From: a virus
Direction: 5' to 3' (one strand)
Length of the DNA: 37,882 nt
IMG/VR virus record: IMGVR_UViG_3300023223_000311
Location: 1-37,882 of that record
Of the stretch, positions 12,819-19,988 are shown piece by piece. Below the pieces are notes generated by a model. That model did not search any database and was not told the DNA's origin. It was given only the letters and a program-made list of their open reading frames with translations. Both the position numbers and the translations under genes were made by a program. Within the stretch, counting starts at the first letter, position 1. Each line of letters opens with the position of its first letter.

Positions 12819-13108
12819 TGGTGACGGCTCAGCAAGCAACAGGGGCTGATGGATTACTTTTAACCGAGTTTTGGATGGAGTGTATTGAGATGGGTGAAAG
12901 AGGTCATGGTGTTGAGCATGTTGAAGGGTCACACACAGACACGGGAGAAGGTAAAGGTAATGGCGGCTACAGCAACAAGAAAGACCGCCTATCTAGCGAG
13001 TCAGCAATTAAACGCCAAAGATTGATTGATAGTTTTTGGTCAACTAGTAACGGTCTCGGCACCCCGAATCCCGAGGTGGGTGCTACTAGCGGGGAAGGTT
13101 GTATTTAA
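12818..13108 (+). CDS. Hypothetical Gly-rich protein, 96 aa
   Basis: After a short helical N-terminus (LLLTEFWMECIEMGERGHG), the protein becomes polar, low-complexity and Gly/Ser-rich (GSHTDTGEGKGNGGYSNKKD), ending in a disordered tail. The 36 bases after its stop hold only the ribosome site of the next gene. Function unknown. Confidence 0.6.
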   Translation: MVTAQQATGADGLLLTEFWMECIEMGERGHGVEHVEGSHTDTGEGKGNGGYSNKKDRLSSESAIKRQRLIDSFWSTSNGLGTPNPEVGATSGEGCI

Positions 13109-13144
13109 TATAACTTCCTCGCATCTTTAAACTTGGAGAATAGA

Positions 13145-13672
13145 ATGAAAGCGAACATAGAAGTTGATATAAATTCTGAAGATATTAATTGGGCATTAAA
13201 AGAAGTTGTCGAGGAAAATTATGCCGCGCCTATTCGGGACATAGTAAAAGATGAGGCTAAAAACTTAGTTCAGAAAAAAGTCCCTGAGATACTTGACCCT
13301 ATTATCCATGATTTTTTTACTAATGGCGAGCTTGATTTTATTCAAGGCTACAACAATCACAGAGTCAGTAAATCAGTAGAGGACGGACTTAAAAGGGTGG
13401 TTACGGATTACTTTAACGAATCTGTTTTTTCGTACAGCGCAGAGGCAAAAGAGCTAAAAGAACGCTGGCATAAAAGCAGTGATAAATACGGCAAAACAAG
13501 GATAGATGCTTATCTTGGATCGCTAGTGTCTCACCACCTAAACACCACAATAATGAGTCGGCTAGAGAAGAGGGTTGATGAAAAACTAAATAAGCTGCTC
13601 TCTAACCCTGAATTTATGGACTCCTTAGTTGGTGACAAGGTTACTAAAATTAAGAGGGCGCTGGCAGGATAA
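13145..13672 (+). CDS. Hypothetical charged helical protein, 175 aa
   Basis: I chose ATG 13145 because GGAG lies seven bases upstream; the earlier TTG at 13133 is the ribosome site itself. The protein is almost entirely helical and charged (DINWALKEVVEENYAAPIRD, IVKDEAKNLVQKKVPEIL, AEAKELKERWHKSSDKYGKT, RLEKRVDEKLNKLLSNPEFM). The stop overlaps the DUF1367 start (TAATG). The neighbours suggest DNA metabolism, but nothing in the sequence proves it. Confidence 0.7.
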   Translation: MKANIEVDINSEDINWALKEVVEENYAAPIRDIVKDEAKNLVQKKVPEILDPIIHDFFTNGELDFIQGYNNHRVSKSVEDGLKRVVTDYFNESVFSYSAEAKELKERWHKSSDKYGKTRIDAYLGSLVSHHLNTTIMSRLEKRVDEKLNKLLSNPEFMDSLVGDKVTKIKRALAG

Positions 13673-14094
13673 TGAAAACCGTACTCCATAAAATGCCTTA
13701 TCAAGATGTTCCTAAAGACTATCAGGGCTCTGTATTCCTCCCTGTAATGGATGATTGCGATAAGGTGCCAATGGGTGAGGTAATGGCCGATATCAAGTCT
13801 AAGCGCAATCCAGGCAACCACAAGCGCTTCTTTGCCTTTGTTAACCAATCTTTTGATATGCAGGATGAGTTTGATAACACTGAAATATGGCGTAAGTATA
13901 TCACAATGAAGGCCGGTTTTTTCGATGAGGTGGTAACGGCTAAAGGGGTTCAGTACTGGCCCAAGTCTATAAGCTGGGATGAGCTTGACGAAATAGAGTT
14001 CAGGGATTTATTCAGCCGGGTTACTAATGCGTTCATCCGATATTACGGGCAAGGTTTAAACGAAATACAGATTAATTCAATATTGGAGTTTTAA
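13672..14094 (+). CDS. DUF1367 family phage protein
   Basis: The 140-residue sequence matches my recollection of the DUF1367 family, which lies next to Nin-region genes in lambdoid phages: KSKRNPGNHKRFFAFVNQSF (43-62), a middle IWRKYITMKAGFFDE segment and KSISWDELDEIEFRDLFSRV. Its biochemical role is unknown; genomic association points to recombination or replication support. Position between the annealing protein and NinG agrees. Confidence 0.8.
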   Translation: MKTVLHKMPYQDVPKDYQGSVFLPVMDDCDKVPMGEVMADIKSKRNPGNHKRFFAFVNQSFDMQDEFDNTEIWRKYITMKAGFFDEVVTAKGVQYWPKSISWDELDEIEFRDLFSRVTNAFIRYYGQGLNEIQINSILEF

Positions 14095-14095
14095 A

Positions 14096-14461
14096 ATGTT
14101 AAAGAAAGAATTGCAGGAACAGCTAGACGCGGCGCACGACCTTATTGGAGCGCTCAGAACAGAGGCCAATGTTAGCAGGGATTTAATAAAGAGCGCTGCT
14201 GAAAAGGCAGGAGAGCATAGAAGGCTGGTTAAGCATGTTGACAGCACTAAAACAGCTATTGCCTCCATAGTAATGGTTAATTGTGCCGATCAGATTGACT
14301 GGGAGGAAAAGCATAAATATATCGACCCTAATTCGGATGAGGGAATGATGCTCCCCGAGCCACCAGAATCAACGGAACTGTATAGATCGCTACGCCATAT
14401 TGAAAAGATATTGAACAGACCAATTACCGAGCAAGAGACAGATACACGTTTCCGCTATTAG
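14096..14461 (+). CDS. Hypothetical coiled-coil protein, 121 aa
   Basis: Residues 1-55 form a charged helix (KKELQEQLDAAHDLIGALRT, NVSRDLIKSAAEKAGEHRR). A less helical C-terminus with a Pro-rich LPEPPEST patch and RHIEKILNRPITEQETDTRF follows. It begins one base after the DUF1367 stop. No known family. Confidence 0.7.
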   Translation: MLKKELQEQLDAAHDLIGALRTEANVSRDLIKSAAEKAGEHRRLVKHVDSTKTAIASIVMVNCADQIDWEEKHKYIDPNSDEGMMLPEPPESTELYRSLRHIEKILNRPITEQETDTRFRY

Positions 14462-14494
14462 TGTTATAATTGGGCCTACCTAGCTCATACTAGG
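14462..14494 (+). promoter_or_regulatory. Extended -10 promoter and hairpin ahead of the Lar gene
   Basis: TGTTATAAT at 14462-14470 is an extended -10 lacking a good -35. It begins at the stop of the preceding gene and sits about 60 bases before the Lar start. It is followed at once by CCTAG (14479-14483) and CTAGG (14490-14494), which form a small hairpin around 6 bases or an operator near the start site. Confidence 0.45.
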
Positions 14495-14531
14495 CACACC
14501 ACTTCCATCAAAAGCTGCAAAGGAGCCTAAG

Positions 14532-14720
14532 ATGACGAATACAGATAATACTACAAAACCCGAGTTATTGCCTTGCCCATTCTGTGCCGAGGATAAAGAG
14601 CTGCACATTGTAACTAACAGTGTTGATGGGTTCACTATGCAGTGTCTAACCTGCGGATCAGAAGGCCCTTCCGAGTCAAGCGAATCTGAAGCTGTCACGT
14701 ATTGGAATCGCAGACCATGA
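14532..14720 (+). CDS. Lar-like restriction alleviation protein
   Basis: The 62-residue zinc-ribbon protein has CPFC (residues 14-17) and CLTC (37-40), plus the family ending VTYWNRRP. This matches the Lar_restr_allev pattern (LLPCPFC, CxxCG, A..WN.R). Rac prophage Lar modulates EcoK restriction and modification; many phage homologues are annotated on the zinc ribbon alone. AAGGAG precedes the ATG. The stop overlaps the NinG start (ATGA). Confidence 0.8.
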   Translation: MTNTDNTTKPELLPCPFCAEDKELHIVTNSVDGFTMQCLTCGSEGPSESSESEAVTYWNRRP

Positions 14721-15265
14721 ACGCTAAGCCCAAACTAAAGAAGTGCAAAATGTGTCCTACACGCTTTGAGGTATGGAGCAGCACGACTCAAGTTTGTTCA
14801 CCACAATGCGCTATAGAGTTTGCCAGAGTAAAGGCTGCGAAGAAAGAGAAGAAGCAGCACCGCGAAGCTAAAAGGAAATTGAAAAATGAAGATAGACCAT
14901 TCCAGCTTAAAAAAACTCAAACGCTTTTCAATAATTATGTCCGTCTGCGAGATTGCAATGATCTTTGTATTAGTTGCGGTCGGTTACACAATGGCCAGTA
15001 CCACGCTGGACATTATAGATCAGTGGGGAGCTGTCCTGAGCTCAGATTCTGTGACGATAACTGTCACAAGCAGTGCTCCCCCTGCAATAATTATCTTAGT
15101 GGAAATCTTATCCCTTATCGGGTTAATTTGCTTAATAAAATTGGTTTGGAAAAAGTTGGCTGGATAGAAGGCCCGCACGAACCTAAACGATACACCATCC
15201 AAGAATTAAAAGAGCTGCAAGTTAAGTATAGCAAACTGATTAAACAACTGGAGCAAGAACAATGA
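14717..15265 (+). CDS. ninG: NinG/Rap-type recombination nuclease
   Basis: Lambda NinG (Rap) is a structure-specific endonuclease acting on branched recombination intermediates. With ATG 14717, overlapping the Lar stop, the protein has 182 residues. It has an N-terminal Cys knuckle (KKCKMCPTRFEVW, later CSPQCA), a basic helix (KAAKKEKKQHREAKRKLK), then the NinG core CISCGRLHNGQYHAGHYRSV, LRFCDDNCHKQCSPCNNYLS and NLIPYRVNLLNKIG. The Cys/His pattern is that of the HNH-like zinc fold in this family. Together with the annealing protein it makes a lambda-style recombination module. A second open frame (14886-15167) overlaps it. Confidence 0.88.
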   Translation: MNAKPKLKKCKMCPTRFEVWSSTTQVCSPQCAIEFARVKAAKKEKKQHREAKRKLKNEDRPFQLKKTQTLFNNYVRLRDCNDLCISCGRLHNGQYHAGHYRSVGSCPELRFCDDNCHKQCSPCNNYLSGNLIPYRVNLLNKIGLEKVGWIEGPHEPKRYTIQELKELQVKYSKLIKQLEQEQ

Positions 15266-15447
15266 AATTAGTACCAGCATTCAACTGTGAGTTTAACCTG
15301 AAGAAAGGCGGCAAGTTAACAATAGTAGCTACGGATGATTTCACCGTTAGCGACTGCGTTAGAACATTTCGGATGGCAATGCTTCACGCAAAATGGAAGA
15401 AGATTAAGAAGCCTATTAAGTGGCGCCTTATCCCTACCCTAAGTTAG
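15262..15447 (+). CDS. Small basic hypothetical protein, 61 aa
   Basis: The start overlaps the NinG stop (ATGA). Predicted beta strands (VPAFNCEFNLKKGGKLTIVA) are followed by a basic helix and tail (MAMLHAKWKKIKKPIKWRL). Net charge is strongly positive, consistent with nucleic-acid binding, but no family was recognised. Confidence 0.65.
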   Translation: MKLVPAFNCEFNLKKGGKLTIVATDDFTVSDCVRTFRMAMLHAKWKKIKKPIKWRLIPTLS

Positions 15448-15458
15448 GAGTAACGATC

Positions 15459-15779
15459 ATGGCTGGCATGAACCGAGAAGACGCAGAAATAATGCTTAAG
15501 AAGTTTATTAGGTATGACAAGGATTATGAATTAACCGGCCTGTACAAGGAGTGCAAAGGAGAATTGGTCTGGAATTGTAAACTCTGCGTAGAGTCCGAGT
15601 TCATGTGTGAGCGCTCTTTTAGTAACTGGATGGCTAAATGGGACTGGCTGGAGAAAACGGGCAATACTAGAAATAAGACCGTAAAATATAGGCGCAAGGA
15701 GCACAAAAGAAAGAGTCGAGATTGTAGCGGTTGGCAAAGGTTCTACAACTGGGGGAGAGATCACACATGGCTCCGGTAG
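15459..15779 (+). CDS. Hypothetical basic protein, 106 aa
   Basis: ATG 15459 follows TAGGAG by eight bases and is preferred to an upstream in-frame GTG. The N-terminal half has four Cys (YKECKGELVWNCKLCVESEF then C) and tryptophan-rich sequence (SNWMAKWDWLEK). The C-terminal half is very basic (KYRRKEHKRKSRDC). Possibly a zinc-bearing nucleic-acid binder; unproven. Confidence 0.65.
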   Translation: MAGMNREDAEIMLKKFIRYDKDYELTGLYKECKGELVWNCKLCVESEFMCERSFSNWMAKWDWLEKTGNTRNKTVKYRRKEHKRKSRDCSGWQRFYNWGRDHTWLR

Positions 15780-15928
15780 TCAGTATTGAAATGTCAGAAG
15801 ATAGGCGCACAATGCTAGAAACAATTAAAGCTTATGAAGACCAATTAAAAAAGGTTCAGAGTCAAGTCGATGCGCTTGAGTTTGGTTTAGGTGTATTAAG
15901 AAGAGTGGTTAAAGAGGGGTTAGATTGA
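15767..15928 (+). CDS. Short coiled-coil protein, 53 aa
   Basis: ATG 15767 follows GGGGGAGA; an upstream TTG extension would overlap the preceding gene more deeply. Residues 10-50 form one amphipathic helix (RRTMLETIKAYEDQLKKVQS, QVDALEFGLGVLRRVV). It directly precedes the holin-like gene, with a TGATG overlap. It may be a lysis accessory, but evidence is only positional. Confidence 0.6.
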   Translation: MAPVVSIEMSEDRRTMLETIKAYEDQLKKVQSQVDALEFGLGVLRRVVKEGLD

Positions 15929-16368
15929 TGAGCATATTCGACTTTTTAAAATCAGCGCCAAAGGTTGTGGATAACGTATTCGATAAAGACAAGGGTCTAC
16001 TTACTCAGGTTGGTCAATGGGTGGGTCATCAGCAATATACCGAGGAAGAAAAGGCCCTACATGATGCCGATATGGGAAAGAATGTCAGAGCTTTTGCAAT
16101 TGCAACAATGGACGGTAGCACTGAAAGAAGTAAGGCGCGCAGAGAGCTTGCTATAGCCTGGATCAATATGCAGATATGGCTTATTAAGCTGCAAGTTCTT
16201 TTCTTTGCTATCGATAAATTCAACGCTGCCATTGGTGCTCAAAACTTGAATCTATCTCGCGACTTTTCCGAGATTGCATTCTCTCAACTTATATGGGCCG
16301 TTACTTCTGGAATCGCCTTGTTCTTCTGGGGAAGCCACACATTAAGAAGCAGTAAGTTTAGTAGGTGA
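15928..16368 (+). CDS. Holin-like protein (GTA/3TM holin type)
   Basis: Holins make inner-membrane lesions that release or activate the endolysin. The 146-residue protein starts at ATG 15928 behind AAAGAGGGG. An amphipathic N-terminus (SIFDFLKSAPKVVDNVF) and a polar charged middle ending ERSKARRELA precede hydrophobic segments near 75-95 (IAWINMQIWLIKLQVLFFAI) and 118-138 (FSQLIWAVTSGIALFFWGSH). Length and arrangement resemble 3TM holins of gene transfer agents and podoviruses. It sits four genes upstream of the M15 peptidase. Family assignment is moderate. Confidence 0.6.
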   Translation: MSIFDFLKSAPKVVDNVFDKDKGLLTQVGQWVGHQQYTEEEKALHDADMGKNVRAFAIATMDGSTERSKARRELAIAWINMQIWLIKLQVLFFAIDKFNAAIGAQNLNLSRDFSEIAFSQLIWAVTSGIALFFWGSHTLRSSKFSR

Positions 16369-16487
16369 TAGCCTGGTTTTTATTGGGCGTAGTAACAGGA
16401 ATGATATTAACTCTATTGATAGCTAAAGGAATACAGTCATGGATACACCGAGAAGGCGTAAAGATTTCAAGGGGCGGAAAGAAGTAG
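16365..16487 (+). CDS. Membrane microprotein of the lysis cassette, 40 aa
   Basis: GTG 16365 overlaps the holin stop (GTGA). The product is one N-terminal transmembrane helix (MIAWFLLGVVTGMILTLLIA) followed by a basic cytosolic or periplasmic tail (KGIQSWIHREGVKISRGGKK). Too short to be a typical spanin. An antiholin or lysis-regulator role is possible by position only. Confidence 0.5.
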   Translation: MIAWFLLGVVTGMILTLLIAKGIQSWIHREGVKISRGGKK

Positions 16488-16582
16488 AAGAAAGGGAGAT
16501 TATGCGGATGCTAGTGCAGAATGATTTAATCATTTTTAGTGTCGCAGCGTTTTTGGCAATCATGGTTTATTGTTTAATTTAA
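16439..16582 (+). CDS. C-tail-anchored membrane microprotein, 47 aa
   Basis: ATG 16439 lies inside the preceding microgene in another frame and runs to TAA 16582. A highly charged N-terminus (MDTPRRRKDFKGRKEVEERE) is followed by a C-terminal transmembrane helix (LIIFSVAAFLAIMVYCLI). The orientation is the mirror of its neighbour, one N-anchored and one C-anchored. The pair may act together in lysis timing; this is inferred. Confidence 0.5.
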   Translation: MDTPRRRKDFKGRKEVEEREIMRMLVQNDLIIFSVAAFLAIMVYCLI

Positions 16583-16593
16583 AGGGGTAAGAA

Positions 16594-16980
16594 ATGACAA
16601 AAATAAGCGAACACTTTGATCGAGATGAGTTCCGCTGCAAGGGCGAAAACTGCCACCCTTCTGGGACTGGTAATTGTGGATTCGACACAGTAGACGTAGG
16701 GCTTGTGAACCTACTGGAGCGCATCAGGCAGCACTTTGACAAACCTGTGATAATTAACTCAGGCTGTCGGTGTATGGCTCACAACGAGCGTGAAGGGGGT
16801 TCTCGTAACTCCCAACATGTAAAGGGTAGAGCTGCGGATATTGTGGTTGTTGGTATTGAGCCTGATGATGTTGCTGATTACGCCTATAGTATCGCAGCTG
16901 GTGGCGTGGGTAGATACAATAATTTCTCACATATCGACAGCCGTTCTAATGGGCCTGCGGGCTGGAGTGGTAATTATTAA
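16594..16980 (+). CDS. Endolysin, M15 family D-Ala-D-Ala peptidase
   Basis: Expected to cleave peptidoglycan cross-links at lysis. The 128-residue protein matches the Peptidase_M15_3 layout: SEHFDRDEFRC near the N-terminus, then INSGCRC (54-60), a metal-binding SQHVKGRAADI with His75 and Asp82, and a final FSHIDSR with His113 as third ligand. Extra Cys residues (15, 20, 28) may bind metal or form a disulfide. AAAGGGG precedes ATG 16594. It lies directly after the holin-like gene and the two membrane microgenes. No signal peptide. Confidence 0.88.
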   Translation: MTKISEHFDRDEFRCKGENCHPSGTGNCGFDTVDVGLVNLLERIRQHFDKPVIINSGCRCMAHNEREGGSRNSQHVKGRAADIVVVGIEPDDVADYAYSIAAGGVGRYNNFSHIDSRSNGPAGWSGNY

Positions 16981-16990
16981 GGAGAAAGTT

Positions 16991-17275
16991 ATGACAAGTA
17001 TGAAAGGCATGGAAAGGACGGGCGTCAAGGCGGGAGTTGACGACATATTGCTAGCAAATGACTTTGCATATTATGACGATTGGGAGTATGGCCCGATGTC
17101 TGGATGGAGTTCGGACTGGGAACATTACACCCTCAAGTTGATGAGGCATGATTTTGGTTACTGGCTGATCCTTTCTGCTCACTCAGGCGGAGAAAACAAA
17201 ACGTTTAATGTGGGCTCATCCAATGACGCCGAACAAATAATTTCAATAAGGGATTCATTGGCAAAGCTATTTTAA
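16991..17275 (+). CDS. Hypothetical protein, 94 aa
   Basis: ATG 16991 follows AAGGAGAAAG. Acidic and aromatic residues dominate (NDFAYYDDWEYGPMSGWSSD, WEHYTLKLMRHDFGYWLIL), and the C-terminus is helical (AEQIISIRDSLAKLF). Mostly beta in character. It sits between endolysin and HNH genes. No family recognised. Confidence 0.65.
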   Translation: MTSMKGMERTGVKAGVDDILLANDFAYYDDWEYGPMSGWSSDWEHYTLKLMRHDFGYWLILSAHSGGENKTFNVGSSNDAEQIISIRDSLAKLF

Positions 17276-17299
17276 CATCGATAACTAATAAGGTGAAGT

Positions 17300-17629
17300 A
17301 TTGACGCCAAACTACAGCAGCAAGCCAAAGATCATAAGGCATTGTGCGACAAGGACAGCACTCTATTCTGCGTTGATTGTGGCTCGGCGGAGAATCTGGA
17401 GTCCGACCACATACTGCCTAAATCTAAATATCCACACTTGCAGCTCAAGACGTGGAATCTATGCATTAGATGCAAGGCGTGTAATGGCGTCAAATCAGCC
17501 AAAGTCTATAAGGACTGGCGAACGGTTAAAGTCATACTTAGAAGCCGCTGGCGGGGCTGTCTGTGGCTCGCAGCACTACACACAATCATAGCTACTGGAG
17601 TTTATTATGGAATTTATCTTAGCACTTAA
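17300..17629 (+). CDS. HNH endonuclease with hydrophobic C-terminus
   Basis: The HNH core shows CVDC, then ESDHILPKSKY with the Asp-His of the ββα-metal fold, LKTWNLCIRCKACNGVKSAK with the Asn, and the second zinc Cys pair. HNH proteins of this size often assist terminase cutting in tailed phages. The frame is coding-like upstream of the first TTG (17342). It extends to an ATT at 17300 (residues DAKLQQQAKDHKAL), four bases after AAGGTG, so I give the longer form. The last 30 residues form an unexpected hydrophobic segment (GCLWLAALHTIIATGVYYGI). The start is uncertain; the family is fairly secure. Confidence 0.7.
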   Translation: MDAKLQQQAKDHKALCDKDSTLFCVDCGSAENLESDHILPKSKYPHLQLKTWNLCIRCKACNGVKSAKVYKDWRTVKVILRSRWRGCLWLAALHTIIATGVYYGIYLST

Positions 17630-17816
17630 GGCATTGACGATTGTTGAGTGGGGCTTAGGAATTTGTCTGATAGTTATTAGCAGGCTCTGGTATAAATATG
17701 CCCAGCTAGACAAGATCGTTTTACTGATTGCCGATAGAAGCCACCGAGATATTATTGAAATAACCTCTGACGGCAACTATCGACCCAAACAACCACTTAA
17801 TAAACCGCGCACTTAA
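17607..17816 (+). CDS. Single-pass membrane protein, 69 aa
   Basis: ATG 17607 follows GGAG inside the end of the HNH gene. A transmembrane helix at residues 10-30 (LTIVEWGLGICLIVISRLWY) is followed by a cytosolic-type charged region (DRSHRDIIEITSDGNYRPKQ). It is the last rightward gene and ends nine bases before the converging tailspike stop. No strong terminator was seen between them. Function unknown. Confidence 0.65.
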   Translation: MEFILALKALTIVEWGLGICLIVISRLWYKYAQLDKIVLLIADRSHRDIIEITSDGNYRPKQPLNKPRT

Positions 17817-17825
17817 TAGAGATGT

Positions 17826-19988
17826 TTAAGCATAAGTAACACTTTTCCAGGCTGTGAATGTTGGCGATGAGCCTGTTGCGGTAACGACACGATGCCAGCG
17901 GGTAAGTGCATCGGCTGTTACAACTGCGGTGACGCCCGAGCCAACATTCACATTGCCATCAGCACCGGTAAAGGGGGCATTCGTGTTCACTTGTGTACCG
18001 TGAACAAAGTCACTACCTATATGAATCCTATCAAAATCAAACACCCATTGAACACGCTCGATCATTGTCTTATTACCCCCAACTACAAAATTACTCTGGA
18101 GGCTAAAAGACGCGCCTAATGGGAATACTTGTCTATTTAGACCTGTGGAGGTATCAATGTTTTGATTGTCCGTAATGCTGACAAATAAGTTAGCCCAGTT
18201 CTGATCTAAAACAGCCTCGAATAAAGAATCTGTCTTAATCTCTATAGTATTATCGTGGATAACATAGAATCCCTCGTTAAAGTCCCCCGTATCACCGTCA
18301 TGCAAAACCATTAAGTTACTTTGGGCGAAATCATTATCATGCACATTGACTGAGTTATCCCCGTTAGTCATTTTTGATATGATAATTTGCTGCCATTTAG
18401 TGCCGGCTATAAGGACATTCCCCGAGCACATAGACGTTTGACGATCGACATCTTTAACATTCGAGAAGCGAGCATAAGCGTTTGATACAGATCCGGCACC
18501 TTGAGCCGTTATACCTGTGCCAAAAATAACGAGGTTATTCGTGCAAATTCCACCACCGTTCTGGAAGTCTGCAAAGCGCCAGTTAATAATTAATACTTCG
18601 TTGTTACTAGTGACAGAGCGGTTATTGTTGACCGTTGTATTCGTGTGTTGAGATTTAATACACCGGCCCTTACAGTCTTTGAAGTCGTTGTTATCGATAG
18701 TCACTTTGCCACTGTCTAAAGCTGTTGGTGTACCATTCTGAGCGCCAAATACGACTATACCGTCAGCATCATCATCCGCTGGTGAAAATGGCGAACTTAT
18801 ACCTTCAATAGTGTTCTGGGTAATAGTCACAATACCGGTAGCATTAAACACACCAATTCCGACTGAGCTAATGTTAGTGGGATTAACCTGAGTTCTCGTT
18901 ATATTGGTAGTTGAACATCTTTTTATACTGATGTTGTTAGCGCCTGCATCCACTCGTATCCCAGCTGTAGTGGTGATACTGGCCAGGTTAGCGTTGTCTA
19001 AATTATCAACAATGACATTGTGAACAGTAATCTCTTCTAAAGTGTGATTGCTTGCGGAGGAGTCATTAATTCTAAGACCGACGGCGAACTCGGCATTACC
19101 GTTAATAGTGACGCCTGTTACCTCAATTCTGCCAATAGTAGAGGCATCGGCAGGTTTGAGGAGCATCGCAAAAAATTGCTCGCTGGATGGATTACAGTTG
19201 ATCGTCATCCCATTACCAGTAAGAACAAAATCATCGGTTAAGTCAGTGGCAGTGACTAATCCGTTACCTGTGTATAAGTAAGTGCCTTTGTCTCCCGTTA
19301 GCGGAGCTGTTTGGCCATAAGCAAACCAGGCCTCCAAGGCTACAGTGTCATCGGTTACGCCATCACCCACACCGCCGAAGTCCTTAATATTGGCTACAGC
19401 AGACAGTTTAGTCTCTACATCGGTTAATGTTGATCCTGTAAAAGGGGGGTCGTAAGTAATTACGCTCGAATCTGTAGGGCTTCCAGTAACCGTTAAATCA
19501 ATATTCTCCAATCCCGTTAGGTCAGATTTCCACCGCAGAAAGTTAAGCTGTAATGGAGATGGCAGCGTTAAGCTTGAGGCATTCTGCACCGACTCTTGGA
19601 AGGCTAAAGTTCTACCCGCCTTATCCGAGGTTTGTTTGGCAATAGAGACAACTCTGTCAAAATCGTCATTCACTGTATCAGGAAGAAAGTCACCGCTGTT
19701 TTGGTAGTCTGTGGTTCTATCTTCTACAATACTTGAAACAATAGTGACAAGATCCCCGGAGGTAGCGCCGGAATCAAGTGTAATAAAGCCACCAATAGGA
19801 TTGCCGATAGTACCCACATCAACGGTATAAGCCGTGGTTAAGTCGGTTGAGTCGTTAGCTTCCTGTCCAGCCGGCGTGATGTAAACGTTTAAATCATTGG
19901 CCGTGAATATCAGGAAGGTATAGTTAAATACCGTCTGTGCTGCGGAAGCTGTAAATTCATCCCTTACGGGTAGGCTGGTTACTGTCAT
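17826..19988 (-). CDS. Tailspike with T7-type adaptor and pectate-lyase-like beta-helix
   Basis: It should bind and probably cleave a host surface polysaccharide. Residues 1-150 resemble the N-terminal adaptor of T7-type tail fibres (VRDEFTASAAQTVFNYTFLI, ITLDSGATSGDLVTIV, AKQTSDKAGRTLAFQESV). At about 197 begins the pectate-lyase-3 opening, NIKDFGGVGDGVTDDTVALE. About 350 residues of repeated beta-helix follow, with N-rich turns (VTIDNNDFKDC, VNNNRSVTSNNEVL). The C-terminal 120 residues are a separate beta domain for receptor or trimer contact. At 720 residues it is a typical size. It overlaps the preceding gene by four bases and ends the late operon. Catalytic residues cannot be assigned by eye. 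Confidence 0.88.
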   Translation of the reverse strand: MTVTSLPVRDEFTASAAQTVFNYTFLIFTANDLNVYITPAGQEANDSTDLTTAYTVDVGTIGNPIGGFITLDSGATSGDLVTIVSSIVEDRTTDYQNSGDFLPDTVNDDFDRVVSIAKQTSDKAGRTLAFQESVQNASSLTLPSPLQLNFLRWKSDLTGLENIDLTVTGSPTDSSVITYDPPFTGSTLTDVETKLSAVANIKDFGGVGDGVTDDTVALEAWFAYGQTAPLTGDKGTYLYTGNGLVTATDLTDDFVLTGNGMTINCNPSSEQFFAMLLKPADASTIGRIEVTGVTINGNAEFAVGLRINDSSASNHTLEEITVHNVIVDNLDNANLASITTTAGIRVDAGANNISIKRCSTTNITRTQVNPTNISSVGIGVFNATGIVTITQNTIEGISSPFSPADDDADGIVVFGAQNGTPTALDSGKVTIDNNDFKDCKGRCIKSQHTNTTVNNNRSVTSNNEVLIINWRFADFQNGGGICTNNLVIFGTGITAQGAGSVSNAYARFSNVKDVDRQTSMCSGNVLIAGTKWQQIIISKMTNGDNSVNVHDNDFAQSNLMVLHDGDTGDFNEGFYVIHDNTIEIKTDSLFEAVLDQNWANLFVSITDNQNIDTSTGLNRQVFPLGASFSLQSNFVVGGNKTMIERVQWVFDFDRIHIGSDFVHGTQVNTNAPFTGADGNVNVGSGVTAVVTADALTRWHRVVTATGSSPTFTAWKSVTYA

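Noticed and set aside
17301-17591. 96-codon rightward frame starting TTG 17301 over the HNH gene
   Set aside because: The other frame carries the complete HNH motif; this one is Arg/Ser-rich shadow sequence.
17816-17830. Possible bidirectional terminator between the converging operons
   Set aside because: Only a weak CTTAA/TTAAG pairing and no GC-rich stem or U-tract; not listed as a terminator.
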